From Gammaproteobacteria bacterium (GTDB taxonomy: Bacteria > Pseudomonadota > Gammaproteobacteria > Eutrophobiales > Eutrophobiaceae), in contig JAJDUB010000002.1 of assembly GCA_022826885.1 (NCBI GenBank), positions 62,001-126,000 of the forward strand: a stretch of 64,000 bases of DNA, written 5' to 3'. The position numbers and the translations under genes were made by a program. Every line of letters begins with the position of its first letter. The first letter of the stretch is position 1. Under the pieces are notes generated by a model that saw nothing but the letters and a program-made list of their open reading frames with translations, did not search any database and was not told where the DNA came from. Shown here one piece after another: positions 1-8,191 of this stretch.

Positions 1-2
1 CG

Positions 3-605
3 ACCCCCCTTTGGGACGGTTCTCTTGAAAGTCTGGCTGGCCGTCAACTCAAGTGGGTCTACCCTACGGTCTCCGATGACGACGAACTCTTGAAGAGAGC
101 GACATTGATGTCGACACTGGTTATCGACGGGTTGGTACCAAAGTCGCTACGAAAATTACTCCAGACTTGGGGTAAAAACCTTCATCAAAATGATCAGCAA
201 GAATCTCTGGGCTCCCGGAAACTGGTTGAGCGAGTTATGCTTATTGCTGTGATGACAGAGGAATTTCAGCCAGACAGCGCAGAGATTCCCGAATTGGTCA
301 AGCAGGCTGAAAGTCAGACCATCAGCACAGTTGATCCTGAACTGCAGGCTGAACTCAAGGAAGCATTCAAGAAAACCAGAGACGTGTTTGCGCCACTGGC
401 TTTCCTCTATGACCTGAGAACACACGGCGGACTTGCTCACTCCCCCAATATAGGTAAGGTGGCGACTGCAATGGTTGAACTCGGACTTCCTGAAAGGAGT
501 TGGCATCGGCTTGACTATCTTCGCCTTTTACGTCTTGTTGTCGGAAGCATTAGGCAAATCAGTGCTCACTTGGTAACTGCCGCAGAGAGTGAATCTAGGC
601 GTTAA
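3..605 (+). CDS. C-terminal part of an unidentified protein with a HEPN-like motif (5' end outside window)
   Basis: The reading frame is open from base 3, so the ORF track's TTG at 90 is probably internal and this is the last ~200 residues of a larger protein. I do not recognise the family. Near the C-terminus, LRTHGGLAH has an Arg-x6-His spacing like the Rx4-6H motif of HEPN ribonucleases, in a helix-rich context (FLYDLR, DYLRLLRLVVGSIRQI). A HEPN role is inference from that motif alone. The gene is convergent with the ADP-ribosylglycohydrolase gene (28 bp apart) and lies at the edge of the AT-rich island, so a defence role is possible but unproven. Confidence 0.6.
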   Translation, partial: TPLWDGSLESLAGRQLKWVYPTVSDDDELLKRATLMSTLVIDGLVPKSLRKLLQTWGKNLHQNDQQESLGSRKLVERVMLIAVMTEEFQPDSAEIPELVKQAESQTISTVDPELQAELKEAFKKTRDVFAPLAFLYDLRTHGGLAHSPNIGKVATAMVELGLPERSWHRLDYLRLLRLVVGSIRQISAHLVTAAESESRR

Positions 606-633
606 TGGATTTAGTAGGTGGCATAATTTATTA

Positions 634-2340
634 TTATAATTTTGGCTCGTTCTGTTCAGTAGAACATATGCTAAACTCAGGATGGCGGTCTCCCAGGGCG
701 AACCTTATGGGTTTTTTTGATGTTTGTTGAATCAGCCCTTCCTGTAAAGCCTGTTCCAGCCACTTTTTTGCCTGATTGCGTACAAGCCCTAGTGCTTCCT
801 CAATCTCTTTAGGTCTAAGTTCCTGGACTCCAAAAATATTAGGTAATTGTCGACAAAACTCTTGGTATAAAGCATATTTCTCGTACGATACAGGGCCTAT
901 AACACTTTCAGCAGGTTCCCTGACTGAGGTTAAATGTTCAGCCAACTTTGTCTCATCAGTTGGCTTATATGTACCATAGGTCTGACGGCCAATTTTGGTG
1001 ACATAAATAGTCTGACCATTAAAAATCTTAAGACGCCATGCTCGTGCTGTGGTTGATTTTGTGACGGGTTTCGGATCAGGCAAAGTAGTAATTAAGGCCG
1101 GTATAGAACCACCCAAAAGAATTTCTTTTTTACTATTTTCGGAAAGATCTGAGAAGATCGACGAAACGGATGTCAGTGGATGGATTGGGCTCTTATCAGC
1201 TTTGTCAGGCCCTTGACTAACGCGGGTTGCAATCTCCTTGATGTACTTAGCGTCTTGAACTTGAAGCCATGGTTGTGGTAGCCATTCTACACCAGAAAGA
1301 CACCCCATCAGGCCACCAGTCATCGCTGCGAGGGTGTCTGTATCCGCTCCTTTCTCGAAAGCGGCTCTTAGTATTCCCTGTACCGGCTGTGCCGCGTGGC
1401 GCGCAACCAGATATATTGCTGCTGCAGCACTGCTGGTTCCTGCTCCTTTGCTGCGACCAAAGCATCCGAGTTCTTTCAATACCTCGTGATCATTCGCTAG
1501 TGCTCCAGCCTTTAATCCTTCTCTAGCTTTATCAAGCAATGTGAACATTTCATCATTCGTTTTTTTCCAGACTGCTTGATATGAATCTTCCTTGACACTC
1601 TTTGCTGCATCAAACCAGATATTCTCATTCTGTTCCAGGTCTGGGAATTTGCTCCACCTGCTTCTCTCATCTATAAGAGCATCCAGCAATTCACCGAACC
1701 TCAGTGTAGTGTCCTTGCGCACCAGCGACCATGCAGCATAGGCATAAGCCTTCGCCCCAACAAGAGCGCGAGGATGACCGTGTGTGGCCATACCGTCAAG
1801 AACCACATCATGCATCAGAGTCTCAGGGTTCTCAAATCCAGCAAGAAACAGAGCATGTGGCAAAATACGCATTGTGACCCCGTTACCGCCAGCGTCGAAG
1901 TATCGACGAACATCAGCCCGCGATTTTGATTTCCAAGGCGCTGAACCATCGCTCCACGCTTTGGCTGCGCGCTTGGTGGCACCACCGCCTCCACGTTCAT
2001 ATAATATCCAAAGCGGAAGTTCCATTTTTGTAAAAGCGCTCCACCATGCCGTCCCATGATTTATCCTACTACGTGCGACCGCTAGTGTGAGTTGGGTGTC
2101 ATCACTGTAATCCCCAGCATGAATGACTTCTTCGTAGGCTTGATAGCGGGTTCCACCGCGTCGCGTCCATTCCCAGAAGTCTATATGTGCAACCTTGCGC
2201 ACAGGTTTTATTTTAACTTTACTCGGTATCTCCTGAGGCCAGCCTAGCGCATCACCGGCAGCAAGCGCTAGAAAGGCTCCCTCAGCTTTAGAACGTGATA
2301 ATGTCGATTCATACACTTGATTGTCACTGTTATCAGTCAT
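634..2340 (-). CDS. ADP-ribosylglycohydrolase (ARH/DraG-type) with extra C-terminal domain
   Basis: Predicted to remove ADP-ribose from a modified target. Family signatures are visible: an N-terminal GAFLALAAGDALG, the metal-binding DYSDDTQLTLAV, GGNGVTMRILP, THGHPRALVGA, and near residue 330 GADTDTLAAMTGGLMG, the second metal-binding motif of DraG/ARH enzymes. The last ~180 residues are an extra region with a winged-helix-like end (RPKEIEEALGLVRNQAKKWLEQA). I chose the ATG at 2340 because GGAG lies 7 nt upstream; the track's start at 2370 lacks this. The gene overlaps the end of the DarT-like gene by 8 bp, implying coupled translation. By analogy with DarG it could be the antitoxin or reversal enzyme for that protein, though DarG itself is a macrodomain protein. 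The role is inference; the family call is firm. Confidence 0.85.
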   Translation of the reverse strand: MTDNSDNQVYESTLSRSKAEGAFLALAAGDALGWPQEIPSKVKIKPVRKVAHIDFWEWTRRGGTRYQAYEEVIHAGDYSDDTQLTLAVARSRINHGTAWWSAFTKMELPLWILYERGGGGATKRAAKAWSDGSAPWKSKSRADVRRYFDAGGNGVTMRILPHALFLAGFENPETLMHDVVLDGMATHGHPRALVGAKAYAYAAWSLVRKDTTLRFGELLDALIDERSRWSKFPDLEQNENIWFDAAKSVKEDSYQAVWKKTNDEMFTLLDKAREGLKAGALANDHEVLKELGCFGRSKGAGTSSAAAAIYLVARHAAQPVQGILRAAFEKGADTDTLAAMTGGLMGCLSGVEWLPQPWLQVQDAKYIKEIATRVSQGPDKADKSPIHPLTSVSSIFSDLSENSKKEILLGGSIPALITTLPDPKPVTKSTTARAWRLKIFNGQTIYVTKIGRQTYGTYKPTDETKLAEHLTSVREPAESVIGPVSYEKYALYQEFCRQLPNIFGVQELRPKEIEEALGLVRNQAKKWLEQALQEGLIQQTSKKPIRFALGDRHPEFSICSTEQNEPKL

Positions 2341-3040
2341 TGGAATCTCCGTGTTGATGCTTGCGTTCATTCGGAATTATTCCGTTACGCAAACACTGAC
2401 TAAGCTCGTGTGGATTAAAGAATTCAGAAATGATATAAATTGGAGGGTAATTCCAGCCAAGAAGTTTAAGACGTAACCCTTCCCGTTTGGCCTGATCATC
2501 ATCCTGAACGGCAATGCCGATCACATCCTCTTGTTGTATGAGATCTGGAACTAGTACCTCTGCTTGTTGGTCAGTGGGCAGAAAAGCCGGATGACGTGAA
2601 CCACGTGTAAATGTGTGAGAACCTTCAACAGTCTCGGCGAACAATGCATTAAACCCTTGGAGGCCTTCTTTGACTAATTGGCCGTATTCGGAAGCAGCAT
2701 TACGGTGGCAGAATTTCGTTCCTGTACGCCACAAATAGCGCGGATTTATTAACAGTACCACCCAGTCTAAAAAAAGTGGCTCCTGACCTCGCGCTTTTCT
2801 GAAGTACCAAGCATTCGGATATTGGACTGAGCAACACACATGGTCAGGATAGCCGTCAAGACGTTTTATGTCTGTGGGATTGAAAACGGCTTTCTCGTTC
2901 CGCTCTAGGTGTATGGAAGCGAGAATGCCTTTGGAATCTGTCGCAATATGTGCAAGATTTCGTGAAGGGGTGAAATGGCAAAGACGTGTGATTTCCCGTC
3001 TATTCACCTCAGTCCGTATTGAATCTATTTTGTTGGTCAT
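2333..3040 (-). CDS. darT: DarT-like ssDNA ADP-ribosyltransferase (DUF4433)
   Basis: DarT enzymes transfer ADP-ribose from NAD+ to thymidine bases in single-stranded DNA and act as toxins or phage-defence effectors. This 235-residue protein has the family hallmarks: an N-terminal ITRLCHFTPSRNL with the NAD-contacting His region (around residue 22), YPNAWYFRKAR near 74-84, and TDQQAEVLVPD near 156-166, which holds the expected catalytic Glu (about E161). Length is close to the usual ~210-230. Its ATG overlaps the helicase stop by 4 bp (ATGA) and its end overlaps the glycohydrolase start, so the three genes form one translationally coupled operon. No macrodomain DarG gene is present. Family assignment rests on motif recognition, without a database search. 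Confidence 0.85.
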   Translation of the reverse strand: MTNKIDSIRTEVNRREITRLCHFTPSRNLAHIATDSKGILASIHLERNEKAVFNPTDIKRLDGYPDHVCCSVQYPNAWYFRKARGQEPLFLDWVVLLINPRYLWRTGTKFCHRNAASEYGQLVKEGLQGFNALFAETVEGSHTFTRGSRHPAFLPTDQQAEVLVPDLIQQEDVIGIAVQDDDQAKREGLRLKLLGWNYPPIYIISEFFNPHELSQCLRNGIIPNERKHQHGDSND

Positions 3041-4428
3041 TGCTTATACAGACTTTTGTTTTTTGGTAAGAGTGAAGTCAAATTTCCCGAATATGTAAGC
3101 ACTAGTGTCGATCTGGCCCGTGTTATACCTACATACAGAAGACGGGAGTCCCGCGCCGCCACCTCCTGTTCTCCTAGGAGATCAACATCAGGTTGATAAG
3201 GCCAATTTTTATCAGACAGAAAGGGCAAGAACACTGTATCGAATTCCAAACCTTTCGCTGCGTGATATGTTCCATAGAAAAGTCCTGGACCAGTTGGCCA
3301 CTTATCGAGATCACGATGTAACCTCTTCGCTGAGCGCGGTAGATATCGTCTAAGCATGTTCTCTTGATCTCGCGTCCTTAATAGTATGGCGGCTGTTCCG
3401 GTCTCTGCCAGTTTCTTCGCATTAGATATAACAAATTCCTGTTCTTTAGATTCAATTGAAAGTTTCTCAAGTGCAGGAAGCGGCCCATCAGCAGCAGGTG
3501 ATTTTGGTTCGACAAGGTCCGGATCTACCGGGAAATTCGGCATCTCCGCGAGTGCTAGCGCAAGTTGGGCGATCTGCTTTGTATTTCGATAGTTCTCTTC
3601 GAATTGCCAAATTTTTGGCACGATAAATCCGGCAGATCGCCAAGATGTCCTATAGCCGTATATTTGTTGAGCAATATCACCGAAAAAAGTGATGCTTCCA
3701 TCATCCGGAATCGCGAGCGCAAGTGACCGCAACATCTCGGGAGAGAAATCCTGGCCTTCGTCTATGATGATATGGCGGTAAAGACGCTCTTGTTTATCAG
3801 TTTCAAATTCTTTGCGTACCGCGCTTGCCAGATCGCTCCAATCGTATAACTTTCCTGCTTTCTCGCGTCGAATTAGATAATTCTTATATAGTTTGAATAT
3901 TATTGAACGTGTATCTTTAGCGATACGGTGCACTCTGCCTATGCGTTCCACAGTCAGATAGTCTTGCTCATCGGATATGCCGTGTTGTTGAATCCATTGA
4001 AATTCCTCATCGAAAAATCTTTCAGGTCGCTTCAGTATAGAGTTTTGTACCCCTGTTTTTCGCGCGTCATTTAATGTCAGCCGAATTAGTTTTATACGCT
4101 CGTCAGGACTACAAATGCAACTATTAGGTAACTGATTTCTTGATGCGAGATATCCTCGTGCGAAGAGGTGATAATTTTCTATATTGATTGGTTGTCTGAC
4201 TGCAGTGGCTAGATGTTTCATGTACGTGATCAGACATCGGTTAAAAGTCAAGAGCAATGTGTTCCCGCCATGTGTAGTAGCGGGATCGGATAAATAAAGA
4301 GACCGCAGAATAGCAAGGACCGTTTTACCGCTTCCAGCGGTACCTAGTACAACTGTATGTCCCTGAGCCGGTAAGTATAAAACCTCTTTTTGCCGTCCTC
4401 TCGGCTGTGGCAATGAAGTAACAGTCAT
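3037..4428 (-). CDS. UvrD/Rep-like superfamily 1 DNA helicase
   Basis: A compact 463-residue SF1A helicase. Walker A is GTAGSGKT (about 29-36), the Walker B/Q region is IIDEGQD (about 221-227), motif III is FFGDIAQQIYGYR, motif IV/V is near FYGTYHAAKGLEFDTVFLP, and motif VI is LLYVGITRARSTL. It is shorter than UvrD (~720 residues), so the accessory 1B/2B subdomains are probably reduced, as in many stand-alone defence-associated SF1 helicases. It is the first gene of the helicase-DarT-glycohydrolase operon, linked by ATGA overlap. A helicase could supply or recognise the single-stranded DNA that DarT-type enzymes modify; that is inference. The gene is AT-richer than the housekeeping genes further right. 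Confidence 0.9.
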   Translation of the reverse strand: MTVTSLPQPRGRQKEVLYLPAQGHTVVLGTAGSGKTVLAILRSLYLSDPATTHGGNTLLLTFNRCLITYMKHLATAVRQPINIENYHLFARGYLASRNQLPNSCICSPDERIKLIRLTLNDARKTGVQNSILKRPERFFDEEFQWIQQHGISDEQDYLTVERIGRVHRIAKDTRSIIFKLYKNYLIRREKAGKLYDWSDLASAVRKEFETDKQERLYRHIIIDEGQDFSPEMLRSLALAIPDDGSITFFGDIAQQIYGYRTSWRSAGFIVPKIWQFEENYRNTKQIAQLALALAEMPNFPVDPDLVEPKSPAADGPLPALEKLSIESKEQEFVISNAKKLAETGTAAILLRTRDQENMLRRYLPRSAKRLHRDLDKWPTGPGLFYGTYHAAKGLEFDTVFLPFLSDKNWPYQPDVDLLGEQEVAARDSRLLYVGITRARSTLVLTYSGNLTSLLPKNKSLYKQ

Positions 4429-4833
4429 TAATCATAATTCCAAATTTGCACATAAGGAAAATTATAACTGACCGAAAAAACTTATTCTATTTAAGAAATT
4501 GGCAACCAGTACAGTATGGGGTCAGACCAGACTAACCTGGCATAACCTACTGATAATTAGGAGAAAATATCCCATAAACAGACATTGTACTACGCTTAGA
4601 CTGCGTTTTTCACACCAAAACAGGATTTTAAGGGGGTAGTATCATAAGTTCCACAAGCAGGCCGCACCGGTTCAGCAGTAACGCTGCCAAACAGGTATGG
4701 GAATCTTACAATCTCTGCTTTGCCGGGAAAAAATGGTGTTTAAGGAGAAATAACGGGTACATACGGCACACAAACAGATTAGAAACAAATAGTCAGAGAG
4801 GTCCGACCCTTCCCTGACCCTGATTTTCGTGTA
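4429..4833. other. Intergenic region between two minus-strand operons
   Basis: About 400 bp without a credible ORF. It must hold the promoter of the helicase-DarT operon, though I cannot place it confidently. Fragments such as TGGGGTCAGACC (about 4516) and GGTCCGACCC (about 4801) resemble debris of the GGGGTCGGACC-type repeats found at 9.9, 11.3 and 13.0 kb. No clear terminator for the upstream helicase gene was seen. Confidence 0.5.
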
Positions 4834-7155
4834 TCAGGTTGATTCCCATAAGCCATTAACAAATTTAAAATCGTGAGGTTGCTCAGTCTTGCTGAGGATC
4901 ATTTTCGCTAACGAAATTCCAGCATTTTTATCAAGTTCTTCGTTGGAACGAGGCGGAACGATGCAGTTGGGACAACCTTTCGAACACTTGCAATTTTTAG
5001 CTACATCAATCCCAACATTCAGAATATTGCGCCATCGCTCGAATGCCTTGCGAGCAATACCTATACCACCCGGATAGCTCTCAACAATATATGCCTTCTG
5101 ATCCTTTGCCACTGCATGAGGAAATATGTCATGGGCATCAAGCGGGATCGAAAAAAGAGCCCCAACGCGTAACAACTGCTGAAGTGCAGTTATACCCATA
5201 GCTGCCATATTTGAAGGCGTCTCATCCTGCACCCAGAACGCGTGTGCGTTATCGAACTTCGCCGAGTTGGTGCTAGGTTTCCATCGGTCTTGTACTTCAC
5301 CCGTACGTTCGTCAACTTCTTCAATGGAATTCAGTGCTTCAGTAATCAGCACCTTGCCAAAAAAAACACTAACAACAGCGCCATTTAAAATCCACCTTCG
5401 CGCATCATAGATATCCTGCTCTGCAACTGTAGTAAAGATAGCAGGGTGTGTTCTTAAATATGGTTCTGCCGATCCCAAATTAATCTCACCACCGTTACCG
5501 GTTAAAGAAATCTCTTTGACACGATAGGTTCGGCCACCATGCATATATATAGCGCGTTGATACGCTTCGCGGAACTGTTGTTGGCCCGATAATGTCCCGA
5601 TCTCTTGAGAACCCTCTTTCAATATGAAACTGCCACTGACACCGCCTCGGATATTAACAGCAGAATGAGGCCGCCATTTTCCGGATTTTACCGGCTGGGC
5701 GCCTGATTCCTTTTTCTTTACTACAGAGTCATACAAAACAGGTCCAAGAATTTCGATGCTGTCATCCTTAACAGCGGACGTCTCGAATAAAAGTGATGGA
5801 AGGTGTTTTTCAATTATGTCTTCATTACCCGGGTTGACAACGAGATCATCAAACGGTTTGTTTAAAAATGTCTCAAGGTTAAAAGCATAAAAGCGATCGA
5901 GTGGATTGTTTCGAGCGAAATATAGAACGAATGCGTCACTGTTCCAATTTCGGCCAGCACGCCCTATCCTCTGCCATGCTGACATCATACTATCAGGAAA
6001 ACCCGCAAGAATTACACCGTCAAGTCCGCCAATATCAATACCTAATTCAAGGGCATTAGTAGTAAATACTAAACGCACATTGCCATTCTTGAGTCCTTCT
6101 TGCACACTGTGTCGTTCTTCTGTGCTGAGACCTGCTCTGAATACTTTTATTTTTTCAGGGTCAACGAGATTACTCCCATCTTCTTTTAGTTTTTCTATTT
6201 CTCGCATAGCTGAATGATGACATTCCTCAGCAAATTTCCGGGTTGGACAGAACGCAAGAATGGACTTCCCATTTATCAAACAGGCAAGACCTGCCTTGAC
6301 TGTACGAAGTTGCAATATCTCCCAGTATTGATAATCACGAATATCAGGTTGTACAAATGTAAAATATCGACGAGGCCGCATGCTGTTGCTTGCATTCACT
6401 TCCTGAAATTCCAGGCCGGTCAGATTTTCTGCGTGCTCTCTGGCATTGGCGCACGTTGCCGAACAAAGAAAAAACTGTGGATGGATATTATTTTCGGCAA
6501 GATGATGCGCAAAACGACGTAGAATCATTGCCACGTTGGAACCGAAATACCCTCGATACTCATGGATCTCATCCACAATAACCCATTCAAGCCCCTGGTA
6601 AAACTTCTGCCACTGGTCCGAGTGCCCAAGAAAGCTGTTATGTAGCATATCGGGATTAGTGATCAGAATGCGAGGTGGGGATTTTCGAAGTATAGGGCGT
6701 TGTTCACGATCAGTATCTCCATCATACCACCAAGATTCAATCTTCCGGCCACGCCCAGGAAGCACATCTGTGAGTCTGGACAATTGATCACGCTGGTCTA
6801 ATGCCAATGCTTTATTCGGATATATCATCAATCCGTAGGTATGAGGTTTCTCAATAAGCGATTGGAGCATGGGCACTTGAAAAGAGAGTGTTTTGCCACT
6901 GGCAGTTGGTGCCTGCAATACAACATTGTCGCCTTCAAGGGCTGCTCGAATTGCTTCAGCTTGATGCTGATAAAACTTGGTTATTTCCCTTCGCTCTAAT
7001 CCGATAATGAGTTCTTTTGAAAGAACATCAAATATCGATTCATCCGAGTAGCTTGGAGAAATGGCAGGTAACGTTTTTTGAACGACGAAATCACTACCCA
7101 AATCGCCATCACGAATTGCGTCAAACTGCCTCAATATTTCAAGGATGTTATTCAT
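4834..7155 (-). CDS. DExH-box helicase with DUF1998-type C-terminal Cys cluster (MrfA/Hrq1-like)
   Basis: A 773-residue SF2 helicase. Walker A is APTASGKT (about 82-89), motif II is VIVDEIHEY (DEIH about 195-198), motif III is SAT (about 232), and motif VI is AWQRIGRAGRN. The C-terminus has YPGGIGIARKAFERW and then CKCSKGCPNC, a CxCx3CxxC Zn-binding cluster near residues 722-731, typical of DUF1998-bearing helicases. Length and layout match the YprA/MrfA family (~750 residues), whose Bacillus member repairs mitomycin DNA damage. It is the last gene of a tight three-gene unit, starting 10 bp after the TIR-like gene ends. A role in DNA-adduct repair or defence is inferred from family and context. 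Confidence 0.88.
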   Translation of the reverse strand: MNNILEILRQFDAIRDGDLGSDFVVQKTLPAISPSYSDESIFDVLSKELIIGLERREITKFYQHQAEAIRAALEGDNVVLQAPTASGKTLSFQVPMLQSLIEKPHTYGLMIYPNKALALDQRDQLSRLTDVLPGRGRKIESWWYDGDTDREQRPILRKSPPRILITNPDMLHNSFLGHSDQWQKFYQGLEWVIVDEIHEYRGYFGSNVAMILRRFAHHLAENNIHPQFFLCSATCANAREHAENLTGLEFQEVNASNSMRPRRYFTFVQPDIRDYQYWEILQLRTVKAGLACLINGKSILAFCPTRKFAEECHHSAMREIEKLKEDGSNLVDPEKIKVFRAGLSTEERHSVQEGLKNGNVRLVFTTNALELGIDIGGLDGVILAGFPDSMMSAWQRIGRAGRNWNSDAFVLYFARNNPLDRFYAFNLETFLNKPFDDLVVNPGNEDIIEKHLPSLLFETSAVKDDSIEILGPVLYDSVVKKKESGAQPVKSGKWRPHSAVNIRGGVSGSFILKEGSQEIGTLSGQQQFREAYQRAIYMHGGRTYRVKEISLTGNGGEINLGSAEPYLRTHPAIFTTVAEQDIYDARRWILNGAVVSVFFGKVLITEALNSIEEVDERTGEVQDRWKPSTNSAKFDNAHAFWVQDETPSNMAAMGITALQQLLRVGALFSIPLDAHDIFPHAVAKDQKAYIVESYPGGIGIARKAFERWRNILNVGIDVAKNCKCSKGCPNCIVPPRSNEELDKNAGISLAKMILSKTEQPHDFKFVNGLWEST

Positions 7156-7165
7156 TTAACCACCT

Positions 7166-7801
7166 TCAAAATTCAGGCGGACATCCACTTTGCACCCACT
7201 TGAACATCTCGCTCAATCGTTCTTGGGTCGGTAGGTCAAACGTTTCTGTTTCCGTATGCCCTTCTGAGATTTTTTTCTCAGTCATCCATCCCAGGAACGT
7301 ATAATAATCAGTTTCCAGTTTCGCCTTGCCAGGAAGCTCACAACCCGCTTCTACACTAAGAAAATTCCTGAGTTTTTCGATTACAAGCTGAGGATCATCC
7401 TTATGGAATTCGACATCGGCTCCTGCTAAATCCGAGAGTGCCCTTTTCAGATCGTATTGGTCTTTTTCGAAGATAATGAATTTTTTTCCGTCAGTGCGTT
7501 TATCCGATGATCGACGGAATCCCATATCTATCCCGAATTCAAACGGCATGTTCATCCGGAATATTTCGCCTTCTTTCTCGGCCTTGCATCTGCTCAGGTC
7601 ATGAACCGAGTATGCACAAGAGGATATTAATCCAATAATCTTGTCTAGGCGATTTTCCCCGCTTTCGAGACTCTCAGTCGAAAATCTTGGCTTGAGCCCC
7701 GCGTAGACAATACAGAAAATGATAACTTCTAGTAATGGCGCAAAGTCATCATCAATTGGGCAGTTAATGAAAACATTCTTTTCGAAATCTATATCGGACA
7801 A
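7166..7801 (-). CDS. TIR / nucleoside deoxyribosyltransferase-like Rossmann protein
   Basis: A 211-residue protein of a family I recognise only by pattern. It opens with VFINCPIDDDFAPLLEVIIF, a beta-strand and loop like the start of TIR and nucleoside deoxyribosyltransferase (NDT) folds. It continues with ESGENRLDKIIGLISSC, AYSVHDLSR, and NMPFEFGIDMG followed by KKFIIFEK. The Glu in PFEFG sits where NDT/TIR-like enzymes carry their catalytic Glu, suggesting N-glycosidase or NAD-consuming activity (inference). The C-terminal ~70 residues are helical without a known motif. The gene begins 3 bp after the DUF2188 stop and is followed 10 bp later by the DExH helicase. Confidence 0.65.
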   Translation of the reverse strand: MSDIDFEKNVFINCPIDDDFAPLLEVIIFCIVYAGLKPRFSTESLESGENRLDKIIGLISSCAYSVHDLSRCKAEKEGEIFRMNMPFEFGIDMGFRRSSDKRTDGKKFIIFEKDQYDLKRALSDLAGADVEFHKDDPQLVIEKLRNFLSVEAGCELPGKAKLETDYYTFLGWMTEKKISEGHTETETFDLPTQERLSEMFKWVQSGCPPEF

Positions 7802-7804
7802 AGC

Positions 7805-8029
7805 TTAACCTTTACGATGCTCTAGGTCGTTTCCATAGGAATCACGTTCGCGAATTCTCCCGTCACGGCCATGTATGAATAATTCCGTTCCTTGATTTCT
7901 CGCGATTTTTCGACCTTCTTTAATGGCTTCACCCTCAGTGTCAAACGTGCCGGTGGCGCGACTCGACCCTGCTTTTCGGACACTCCACTTAGCGCCATTT
8001 GGAACTACATGCTGAGCCTTGTTACCCAT
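7805..8029 (-). CDS. DUF2188 domain protein
   Basis: A 74-residue protein matching the DUF2188 pattern almost end to end: HVVPNGAKWSVRKAG, then ATGTFDTEGEAIKEGRKIARNQGTELFIHGRDGRIRERDSYGND. Family members are small proteins of unknown biochemical role, often near mobile or defence genes. It is the first gene of the DUF2188/TIR-like/helicase unit, with its stop 3 bp before the next start. Its small size and first position would suit a regulator, sensor or antitoxin, but nothing in the sequence proves that. Confidence 0.8.
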   Translation of the reverse strand: MGNKAQHVVPNGAKWSVRKAGSSRATGTFDTEGEAIKEGRKIARNQGTELFIHGRDGRIRERDSYGNDLEHRKG

Positions 8030-8191
8030 CTTGATACCTCTATCACATTGACTGATCGAATTATTGGTATTATAGGTCGCCTGCAGGAGCCGTACAAGCA
8101 GTAGGGAACTCTACGAGGGAACACGGGGTCGTTGGATGGGGGCGGACCAACATAACCCGCGTCGGATTGACGATATCTTGCGGCGAGCCAT

